From assembly GCA_034434515.1 (NCBI GenBank), contig DAOTZA010000112.1:1-7783 (forward strand): a stretch of DNA of 7,783 bases, written 5' to 3'. Both the position numbers and the translations under genes were made by a program. Below the pieces are notes generated by a model, which saw nothing but the letters and a program-made list of their open reading frames with translations, was not told the DNA's origin and searched no databases. Source of the DNA: NAK19 sp034434515 (GTDB lineage Bacteria; Chloroflexota; Anaerolineae; Anaerolineales; UBA4823). Of this stretch, positions 1 to 5,988 are shown one piece after another; the first letter of the stretch is position 1, and each line of letters starts with the position of its first letter.

Positions 1-359
1 TTTAGCGGTGGGAATTTGCTCGGACGCTGCGTCTGATCATCGCTGTGCCTGGCTTTTGATTCAAGCATAGAAAACCAGACCGCATTGGCAGTGAACCAGA
101 GGGTCAGGTTGCCCTGCCGGGCGACAAAAAGAACCTCTGGCGGATATTGCCCGAGGTTAGGTTGGATAAAGCCTGTACTGCTAAAGGAAAATCGAGATAA
201 AGTCGATTGGGTAAATTGGGTTGTTAGTGAGGAGGATGAGCTCTTTCCCTTGCTCTTGTATTTCGTTCGATAATTCGGGCTAGGGAAAACCAATACCACC
301 AACACCAGGGATAAGAAGCTCACCCAAAGCACCCACTTCCATTGGCGATTTCCGTTCAC
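1..359 (-). CDS. Secreted protein with SBBP-type N-terminal domain, 3'-truncated by the window edge
   Basis: A frame without stops runs from the GTG at 359 to the left edge, giving 119 residues plus two bases. A full AGGAGG (373-368) lies 8 nt before the GTG, the best ribosome binding site in the window. The protein begins MNGNRQWKW, then a hydrophobic stretch (about 10-25, VLWVSFLSLVLVVLVF) that is either a signal peptide or an anchor; no clean A-x-A cleavage site is visible. A Ser/Thr-rich linker follows (about 36-62). Residues 64-99 read FIQPNLGQYPPEVLFVARQG, then NLTLWFTANAVWFSML. This matches the pattern F-x-x-N-x-G-Q...V-x-F-x-A-R...L-x-(F/W)-T...V-x-F that I know from the N-terminal domain of SBBP-repeat proteins. 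Those are large secreted beta-rich proteins common in Chloroflexota and other environmental bacteria. The repeats would lie outside the window. GC is higher here (66 of 120 bases at 1-120). Function is unknown. Confidence 0.75.
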   Translation of the reverse strand, partial: MNGNRQWKWVLWVSFLSLVLVVLVFPSPNYRTKYKSKGKSSSSSLTTQFTQSTLSRFSFSSTGFIQPNLGQYPPEVLFVARQGNLTLWFTANAVWFSMLESKARHSDDQTQRPSKFPPL

Positions 360-1809
360 CTTCTTTCCCTCCTGCGGAGTAGTAACAAGAGTAGATACTC
401 AAATTATACGTCACTCCGTAATTTTTCCCGTTAAATCTTTTTACCTTTTGACAGGAATTTTCTAGTGTTACCTCGAGCTTTGGAAATCCCCCCTCATGCA
501 ATACAACATAATTGGGCTTATAATTTGAAATCGCAAAAAGGGCGGTATCTTCGTAGGTGGAAGTTTTGCTCATTATTTTAGCAACCTCTGGTTGTAGTAA
601 GCCGGCAAAATCTACCATATAACGATCGGCATAATAACCGATTACACCAATTTCAAGTGCCCCAATCTTAGCAGAAGGAGCCGTATGTTGAGTAATCCAG
701 CGACCAATATCCCGATAGATTCTGATCCGTTTATCTGGATTTAAACTTAATCGAACTACACCGATCAACTGATTTACACTCATCACTCCAACAATCAATA
801 AAAGGGCTATTTGCACGCTTCTATTTGCGCCAGGGGTTAGTCGATTACTGACATCCCAAAACCATTGGAATCCTAATCCCATCATCAAGATAAATCCAGG
901 CACTAGTGGCGCATAGTACCAGAAATACCGGCTTACCCCTAATACAGAATAGGCAAGAAAATATAAAAAAGTATACCCAACCAAAATCAAGCTGCGATGT
1001 CGCTTTCTCACTGCAGAAAAAACACCCGAGAGAGCAAAAATCGCTTCTAACCAATACAGAGGATTCTTTTGATAGCCCTTTAGAACGTTAAAAAATCCCC
1101 AAAAAAATTTCTGACTGATTGCCATTTCCCCTTGTTGTTGTTTGGCAAACAAGGTCACCGGAATCGGTGATCCGAAATACGTCCACAAAAATCCCCACCA
1201 GATTAGATTGATGATTAAAAATATCCCTATCGGAAACAAAGGAATTTTCTTTTGTGAAATGCAATAATGACAAAACAAAATTATGGGCAAAATAACTCCA
1301 TCGGGTCGGAAGAAAACCATAATAGCAGTAGCCAAAAAAGCCAGGCTATATTTCCCTTTTTCGTAGAGGAAAAAGCTCAAAAGAGCCGCACAAATATACA
1401 GGGGGGTTTCAGAACTCAGCGTAGAAATCGGTAACGGAAATACAGGAAATAAAATTAACCCAACCCAACTCAGGAGTGAATATCCCCATATTTTCCCAAT
1501 GCGCCAAAATAAAAACCCGCTTGCTGCTAAGGCAAAGCACCCCACTAAAGAAGCTATTAATGGAATATTATCGACAAACAGCGCCGGCATAGCTAAAAGC
1601 ACGGCAAAAAATGGAGAAGTTGTGCTTAAAATCCGTTCCCCTATATTATATGCAAACTCTTTGCGATAAACCAAATTATAGGTATAGCGAAAGGTGATGT
1701 AAGGATCATCATACGACCAGTGTCGTAATAAATAGACCAAAAGTCCGAGATAAAACCAGGAGGATAGCAGGGCAAGTTTTTCTTCCCACAACTGTTTATC
1801 GATTGCCAT
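280..1809 (-). CDS. GT-C glycosyltransferase with DDPYITFRY loop and C-terminal soluble domain, 509 aa
   Basis: Predicted polytopic glycosyltransferase acting on the outer membrane face, distantly like AftB/GT89-type proteins. The start at 1809 is supported by AGGA (1817-1814), 4 nt before the ATG. After helix 1 comes SYDDPYITFRYTYNL (32-46) with the Asp pair expected to be catalytic or metal-binding, then YNIGERILSTTSPFFAVLL (54-72), SSETPLY (132-138), FFRPDG (166-171) and FGSPIPVTLFAKQ (212-224). Several helices lead to a soluble C-terminal domain (about 355-478) with DIGRWI, ALEIGVIGYYADRYMVDFAG and LLQPEV, all typical of this group. Family similarity appears to end near YSCYYS (473-478). 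The last 31 residues, rich in Gly and charged residues, look unlike a membrane enzyme, and the final 27 or so are read from the start of the downstream gene in another frame. The normal stop may have been lost or shifted. The sugar transferred is unknown. Confidence 0.85.
   Translation of the reverse strand: MAIDKQLWEEKLALLSSWFYLGLLVYLLRHWSYDDPYITFRYTYNLVYRKEFAYNIGERILSTTSPFFAVLLAMPALFVDNIPLIASLVGCFALAASGFLFWRIGKIWGYSLLSWVGLILFPVFPLPISTLSSETPLYICAALLSFFLYEKGKYSLAFLATAIMVFFRPDGVILPIILFCHYCISQKKIPLFPIGIFLIINLIWWGFLWTYFGSPIPVTLFAKQQQGEMAISQKFFWGFFNVLKGYQKNPLYWLEAIFALSGVFSAVRKRHRSLILVGYTFLYFLAYSVLGVSRYFWYYAPLVPGFILMMGLGFQWFWDVSNRLTPGANRSVQIALLLIVGVMSVNQLIGVVRLSLNPDKRIRIYRDIGRWITQHTAPSAKIGALEIGVIGYYADRYMVDFAGLLQPEVAKIMSKTSTYEDTALFAISNYKPNYVVLHEGGFPKLEVTLENSCQKVKRFNGKNYGVTYNLSIYSCYYSAGGKEGERKSPMEVGALGELLIPGVGGIGFP
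368..373 (-). promoter_or_regulatory. Shine-Dalgarno AGGAGG for the left-edge secreted protein
   Basis: AGGAGG on the minus strand, 8 nt before the GTG at 359. It lies inside the coding end of the upstream glycosyltransferase gene and decides the start of the left-edge gene. Confidence 0.8.
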
Positions 1810-2878
1810 AGTTTCCTAATTTTACCTTGTGGCAAACCCTATCCAGTGTGCTGATCGCCCCAGTAATTGTCCGAAAAGACTGACCTCGAGGAAAGATTTT
1901 GCGACACTTATAACCATTTTCCGATGAAAAGATTAAAGCATAGCTGCTGCCAGAGGGAATTATCGCTGTTTGAATTATCCCTCCTTCGACGTAACGATTG
2001 ATTTTTTGGAGATATGGCTCTACCTTTTCAGCAATCTGGGGATCATTTTTAGATGCAAGGTAAAGATCTCCTAATGAGGCCGTTTGAACGTGAGTAGGTA
2101 GATTTGAATATCTCAAAAAGTAAGGCGCTGTTGGAATAAAAACCGGTGGTTCTGATTTGGCTACAGTGGCTACAATCTTTTCACCAAACCGATAATCTTT
2201 TTTAACCGGAATTTGTAAGCGAGGAGCGTAAAGTAAATTTATAAACTGCACTATCAAGAGAATAAATGCTATGTAGAACATCCCGGTTTGCAATATTGTT
2301 CCCCCTCTTTCAGACCGCTGAGAAAAGACATGCTGAAAACTTTCCATACCCAGAATAGACAAACAGAAAGAGGCGGGTACCAAATTGTTGATCCACCCCC
2401 ATTGACGCGCCATTGGTATAATACTCATCAAAAATAGGGGTACTGCTATTGCAATAAAAAAATTAAGTGCTCTAAAATTGAAAAAGAAAATAGATAACAG
2501 ACATAAAACAATCAACCCCCAAAATCGTGGTAATAAAAATTCAGTCCAAAATGTTGCATATACAAATCGCCATGAAATCGGATTATTGATTGGTACATCA
2601 TAAATATAAAACCAGAACCAACCATTTGACCGCCAATTCATGTAAAAAACAAAAAAGACAACAAAAATTACAAAACTGCAAATAAATGCAATCAATCGCT
2701 TGTATTGTCTTTTTATCAAGAAGTAAAGAGAGATAAAAGGAACTGCTGCTAAAGCATTTTGCTTTGTAGCAAATGCCAAAAAATTCAGAAAACCAGCCCA
2801 GAATCCTGCAATTGTACTATCCAATTTATCACAAACTGATATCGTATAAACTCCTGCAACAAAGGCTAAAAACAACAT
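1796..2878 (-). CDS. C-terminal fragment (360 aa) of the same frameshifted GT-C glycosyltransferase
   Basis: This frame carries the rest of the enzyme whose N-terminal part ends at 2866. It opens with MLFLAFVAGVY, the direct continuation of ARVD in the fragment before it, then NFLAFATKQNALAAVPF (32-48) with the KQ-x-AL signature of this GT-C group, and a series of hydrophobic helices to about 220. A soluble C-terminal region follows (about 225-350), including ATVAKSEPPVFIPT and a YLASKNDP segment. Joined after the frame is restored, the two parts give about 510 residues, close to the 509 of the downstream paralogue-like gene. The ATG at 2878 could permit re-initiation, with AGGG 10 nt upstream, but those bases encode the conserved ARVD, so this may be accidental. 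The coding region is notably AT-rich. It ends 14 nt inside the next gene. The intact ancestor was almost certainly one protein; current function is uncertain. Confidence 0.8.
   Translation of the reverse strand: MLFLAFVAGVYTISVCDKLDSTIAGFWAGFLNFLAFATKQNALAAVPFISLYFLIKRQYKRLIAFICSFVIFVVFFVFYMNWRSNGWFWFYIYDVPINNPISWRFVYATFWTEFLLPRFWGLIVLCLLSIFFFNFRALNFFIAIAVPLFLMSIIPMARQWGWINNLVPASFCLSILGMESFQHVFSQRSERGGTILQTGMFYIAFILLIVQFINLLYAPRLQIPVKKDYRFGEKIVATVAKSEPPVFIPTAPYFLRYSNLPTHVQTASLGDLYLASKNDPQIAEKVEPYLQKINRYVEGGIIQTAIIPSGSSYALIFSSENGYKCRKIFPRGQSFRTITGAISTLDRVCHKVKLGNYGNR
1814..1817 (-). promoter_or_regulatory. Shine-Dalgarno AGGA for the 509-aa glycosyltransferase
   Basis: AGGA lies 4 nt before the ATG at 1809, inside the end of the upstream C-terminal fragment. 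It supports this start and a 14-nt gene overlap. Confidence 0.6.
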
Positions 2879-3333
2879 GTCATGTCTACCCTAGCAATGT
2901 CAAACCAAAATCCCGTCATGGAGTAAGAGGCTGAAAATAACCCAACCGCTCCAAAGCTAAACACAGGATCTAATTTTCTCGAACGAGCTATTTTATAGAT
3001 CATCAGCAAGATCGCAATTGTCGAGAAAAAGGAAACAGTTCTCATCGAAAGCATGATATTTGCAGGGTAAAAACCTGAGAAATAATAATAAAGAGGGGGA
3101 TAAATTGTTGGAGTGAATTCATAACTCGGTGGAACATATAGCGACTGTCTGTGAACCACTCGCAGAGTATGAACAAATGTATTCGCCTCTACCCACTCCA
3201 AGGCGTAGGGATACGCAATTCTAGAAAGTGAAGTGTAGAAAAATAAGACAATAAAAATCAACGAAAATACTGAGATAAGTAGTTTTACAACGTAGACTTC
3301 AAAACTAGAGAGCGGTAATTTTTTCATTTTCAC
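2866..3333 (-). CDS. N-terminal fragment (155 aa) of a frameshifted GT-C glycosyltransferase
   Basis: This is the front third of a GT-C membrane glycosyltransferase. One membrane helix (about 15-35) is followed by IAYPYALEWVEANTF (39-53), the acidic loop expected after helix 1, then LYVPPSYEFTPTIYPPLYYY (65-84), and a second helical region ending in GFWFDIARVDM (141-151). In relatives that I recall from Chloroflexota, ARVD-x-LFLA is continuous; here the frame instead runs TCCF and stops at TAG (2868-2866). The missing continuation, LFLAF, is present in the -1 frame and opens the next reading frame. Translation may begin at GTG 3333 or at ATG 3327, which removes two residues; the nearby purines do not decide. 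The start lies 23 or 29 nt inside the end of the upstream glycosyltransferase gene. Alone, this fragment lacks most membrane helices and the C-terminal domain, so activity on its own is unlikely. Confidence 0.8.
   Translation of the reverse strand: MKMKKLPLSSFEVYVVKLLISVFSLIFIVLFFYTSLSRIAYPYALEWVEANTFVHTLRVVHRQSLYVPPSYEFTPTIYPPLYYYFSGFYPANIMLSMRTVSFFSTIAILLMIYKIARSRKLDPVFSFGAVGLFSASYSMTGFWFDIARVDMTCCF
2876..2885 (-). repeat. 5-bp tandem duplication ACATG-ACATG at the frameshift
   Basis: On the minus strand the sequence reads GTAG ACATG ACATG TTGTTTTTAGCC. Removing either ACATG gives GTA GAC ATG TTG TTT TTA GCC, which encodes V-D-M-L-F-L-A and joins the two glycosyltransferase fragments into one frame of about 510 codons. 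The duplication sits exactly where the conserved ARVD-x-LFLA signature breaks, so it is the likely cause of the split. It could be a real mutation, a reversible slipped-strand variant or an assembly error. Confidence 0.85.
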
Positions 3334-4570
3334 CGCTTCTCTTGATCAGATCGATCATCCAGAAAACAACTACCAACCAAACAGGGAGACTCGCTGGAAT
3401 AATGATAGCTATATCGGCTTGTGGCCAGGGGAGCAGGTTGGTGATTGCGGGTCGTAAAATCAATGTGTTATATACAAGAAAACAATAGGCAAACGAAGCA
3501 ATCAGATATCTTCTTAACCATATATGTTCGCTTTGAAAATTCAGAATGGAAAATGGCAAAACCCAGACAAGATATTGAATAGAAAAAGCATGGGTAAAAG
3601 CCAAAAATGATAACAAAGTAATCAGGTACAGCCTGATAGGGTTTTTCTCACTCCTGCTCACCCGAAACCATACAAATCCAATTGCTAAAATTGTAACAAA
3701 TCTGCCAAAGGCTCGGTAATTATTCAGAAGTGCTGCGCCTTTTCCTAACCATAGTACCAGTAATCTGATGAGAAAAGTGTATCCCCAAACTCCAAAGCCG
3801 TGGTTATATCCCAGTGCTCTTAATAAAACCATCTTCCAATTGGCGTTAAAAAAGCCAATGTAAATCAGAATTCCTGCCAGAGGCATCATTCCAACGATCA
3901 ACAAATAAAAAAATCGCCTCATCCAATTTTGTTGCGCCAGCATCGCTGCAGGAAGAGCTAAGACAGGCCAGCTCTTTACCCATATACCCAAGCCAAGAAA
4001 AAAAGGTGATAGATAAGTATTGGAGGTTAATAGCAATAAAGCAATTAGCGAAAACAACATCGGCAATGAGTCAAACTGGCCATGATAAGCTGAGACATAA
4101 ATCGCAATAGGGTGAAAAGAATATAAAAGCGCCCCAACAACTGGCGAAATAGCGGTTTGCTTTTGCAAACTTAAAAAAATTACCACGACGATTAGCAAGT
4201 CCGCCAGGATAAACAACCACTTTACCACAAAAGGAAAGGGCAGATGGATGGAATCGCTGATCCCCCTGGCCAGACCGAGCCAATACATTTGTAAAGGCAG
4301 GTATGGGTGCCTGCCCAAAGTCTCTTTTGCTGTATAGACATCATGTCGCAAGACAACCTGTTGACTGACTAGAGCATAGGATTCCAAATCATAATTCGAG
4401 CGGTCAAATAACAAGTAAGCCGGTAGAAATCGAACTCCAAAAGCAATGAGCAAGATAACCCCAAAAGGTATTTTATTGAAAAGCGTGGAGATTGATGTGT
4501 GAGGCATCAATCTCCACGTCAATACGCAACTAATGAGAGGGAGTAAAAAAAGAGTAATCTCTTTGATCAC
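3305..4570 (-). CDS. GT87/DUF2029-like GT-C glycosyltransferase, 421 aa (or 400 aa from 4507)
   Basis: Predicted integral membrane glycosyltransferase using polyprenyl-phosphate sugars at the outer face of the cytoplasmic membrane. From the GTG at 4570, motifs are NYDLESY (59-65, acidic loop after a membrane helix), HPYLPLQMYWLGL (88-100), YHGQFDSLPMLFSL (162-175), WVKSWPVLALP (197-207) and FSIQYLVWVLPF (329-340); many hydrophobic helices cover most of the chain. These resemble GT87/DUF2029 and other mannosyltransferase-like GT-C proteins. The GTG start overlaps the previous stop as GTGA, but no Shine-Dalgarno sequence precedes it. An in-frame ATG at 4507 (codon 22) has GGAG 4 nt upstream, and would place the first helix (about 36-55) directly before the acidic loop, as is usual in GT-C enzymes. 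That ATG lies inside a perfect hairpin. Start choice is unsettled; the family-level call is firm and the sugar is unknown. Confidence 0.8.
   Translation of the reverse strand: MIKEITLFLLPLISCVLTWRLMPHTSISTLFNKIPFGVILLIAFGVRFLPAYLLFDRSNYDLESYALVSQQVVLRHDVYTAKETLGRHPYLPLQMYWLGLARGISDSIHLPFPFVVKWLFILADLLIVVVIFLSLQKQTAISPVVGALLYSFHPIAIYVSAYHGQFDSLPMLFSLIALLLLTSNTYLSPFFLGLGIWVKSWPVLALPAAMLAQQNWMRRFFYLLIVGMMPLAGILIYIGFFNANWKMVLLRALGYNHGFGVWGYTFLIRLLVLWLGKGAALLNNYRAFGRFVTILAIGFVWFRVSRSEKNPIRLYLITLLSFLAFTHAFSIQYLVWVLPFSILNFQSEHIWLRRYLIASFAYCFLVYNTLILRPAITNLLPWPQADIAIIIPASLPVWLVVVFWMIDLIKRSGENEKITAL
4484..4518. repeat. Perfect 14-bp inverted repeat (7-nt loop) near the start of the GT87-like gene
   Basis: The arms CGTGGAGATTGATG (4484-4497) and CATCAATCTCCACG (4505-4518) are exactly complementary and flank the loop TGTGAGG. 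In the minus-strand transcript the 5' arm contains GGAG (4515-4512) and the in-frame ATG at 4507-4505, so folding would hide a candidate ribosome binding site and start codon. If translation begins at GTG 4570 instead, the hairpin encodes residues 18-29. A CTTTT run follows the stem, too weak for a clear terminator. Confidence 0.75.
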
Positions 4571-5988
4571 GGATTGATCAATAAATACGTCGGGCGAGTG
4601 ATAGTTATACTTGTCCCATAACTAACCGCATTGCCGAGCGGGTCATAAGCGGCCGTAATCCCAGATGGCGTGGAGATCACCCGAGCATTTTTATCGGGGG
4701 TAAAAACAACCCAAATTTTGGAGGTTCCTTTCCTAAATTCAAATCCAAATGTGTCATTTCCAGGTAAAATTTCCTGGTTATACTGGTAGTCATTTAAGAT
4801 TTCCGTCATAAATCTTAAGGCGGTATAACCTGGGAGAGGATTTTGGTTAGAATCCAATAACCCACTGTATCTCCACCCCGGTCCGTTAAGTGTGTACCAG
4901 GTCGTTCCCTTTACCCCCAATGACCAGTTGCGCGCATAAAGCCAAACCACATAATCTGCTTTAGCCTGTTGAAATGCCTCCGCCCCTACCTGGTCTGGTG
5001 TTTGATTTGCGCCAAGAAGTAGAGCTCCTTCGGTGTGCAGGAGCGGCTTATCTACTCCATATTGCACCATCACGCTACGCAGAAAATTTATCTTTCCTGC
5101 TACTACACCGCCACTGGCACTCCAACTAGGGAAGTTTTTTTCTGATTGGATAGGAGTGAAATTGACGGAGTAAGTTGGGTAACCATGGAAACTGATATAG
5201 TCAAAATAGGATGCACCGTTATTTCTTAAGACCCCCTCAAAAAACCGAGGCGCTCTGGTAGCATTGGTATTCGGACAGTAACCCGTACCAACATTGCGTG
5301 GATCACAATCCAGCAATAACCCTCCTAGTACAACCTGAGCGTTTGGATTGGCGCTTTTGACTGCCCCATAAACTGCTTGTAACATCTGAGCGTAATACCC
5401 CCCTCCATAATATGTATCATTGAGGTTACCCCAACAACCAAAAACGCTGTCTCCAGGCACTAATTCCGGTGCAACATCGGGTTCATTCCATAACTCGTAA
5501 TATAAGACATTATACGGATAAACACTGTATCGTTTTACCGTCTCATGCATGAATTGGGCAAAATCGCCCAGGTTTTCAGGTTTAATTGGCCCGCAATAAC
5601 TGCCGGGTTTTTGTTGCGCCCAGCTAGGCGTGCTGCGAACAATCAAGATGGTTTGCAGTCTCCTTTGGGCTGCATTTGTCAAACTTCCTTCTAACACACT
5701 TGCATTCTGCCAGACATATCCACCCTGCTTCGTGGGCTGAATGTCTGACCATAGCAAACCGTTTATTCTCACCCATGTCGCTCCAACATTTTTAGCTTTA
5801 TCCGCCATGGACGAATTAAAGTATCCCACTTCAACTCCAAAGACTGTTTGACCCCGATCTTTAATGACCAACGGTAAATAAAGATCGTAGTTAGGACTCT
5901 GGGCATTGACTCTGTGTTCCAGCCTGAAGCCCCATCCAATCGCAACTATAGTCAAAATCATTACTGCTAAAAACCATTTCTTAAGCAT
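4567..5988 (-). CDS. Secreted clan GH-A glycoside hydrolase (GH39/GH5-like), 473 aa
   Basis: Predicted extracytoplasmic retaining glycosidase with a TIM-barrel fold. I chose the ATG at 5988 because GGAGG (5998-5994) sits 5 nt before it; the in-frame ATG at 6000 would add four residues and has that motif inside its own codons. The N-terminus is a signal peptide: MLKKW, then a hydrophobic core to about residue 21, with possible cleavage after VNA before QSPNYD. Next comes DLYLPLVIKD, a type of segment I associate with Chloroflexota secreted proteins. The barrel covers about 47-395. ELWNEPD carries the acid/base Glu169, SFHGYP holds His268, LLHTEG gives the nucleophile Glu320, and GTTWYT has Trp364 near strand 8. 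The 151-residue gap between the two Glu suits clan A. A small beta domain follows (about 400-473). Four Cys (132, 185, 228, 238) could form disulfides. Substrate is unknown; the exact GH family needs a profile search. Confidence 0.85.
   Translation of the reverse strand: MLKKWFLAVMILTIVAIGWGFRLEHRVNAQSPNYDLYLPLVIKDRGQTVFGVEVGYFNSSMADKAKNVGATWVRINGLLWSDIQPTKQGGYVWQNASVLEGSLTNAAQRRLQTILIVRSTPSWAQQKPGSYCGPIKPENLGDFAQFMHETVKRYSVYPYNVLYYELWNEPDVAPELVPGDSVFGCWGNLNDTYYGGGYYAQMLQAVYGAVKSANPNAQVVLGGLLLDCDPRNVGTGYCPNTNATRAPRFFEGVLRNNGASYFDYISFHGYPTYSVNFTPIQSEKNFPSWSASGGVVAGKINFLRSVMVQYGVDKPLLHTEGALLLGANQTPDQVGAEAFQQAKADYVVWLYARNWSLGVKGTTWYTLNGPGWRYSGLLDSNQNPLPGYTALRFMTEILNDYQYNQEILPGNDTFGFEFRKGTSKIWVVFTPDKNARVISTPSGITAAYDPLGNAVSYGTSITITRPTYLLINP

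Noticed and set aside
85..273. Plus-strand open frame of 62 codons near the left edge
   Set aside because: It starts with TTG without a ribosome binding site, has no recognisable motif, and is antisense to the better supported secreted-protein gene that starts at 359.
845..1273. Several 61-70 codon frames on both strands inside the 509-aa glycosyltransferase gene
   Set aside because: They are out-of-frame shadows of a long gene with clear family motifs and have no signals of their own.
1641..1835. Minus-strand frame of 64 codons across the junction at 1796-1809
   Set aside because: It overlaps two supported genes in a third frame and shows no family resemblance.
2866..2885. Classic programmed -1 frameshift signal at the split gene
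   Set aside because: The site has a TTTTT run but no X-XXY-YYZ heptamer in the right phase and no evident downstream stem; a 5-bp duplication explains the break more simply.
4071..4283. Minus-strand frame of 70 codons within the GT87-like gene
   Set aside because: Shadow frame; the main frame carries the HGQFDSLP motif here.
4484..4518. The perfect hairpin as a rho-independent terminator of the hydrolase gene
   Set aside because: Only a CTTTTC follows the stem instead of a proper T-run, and the next gene continues through it.
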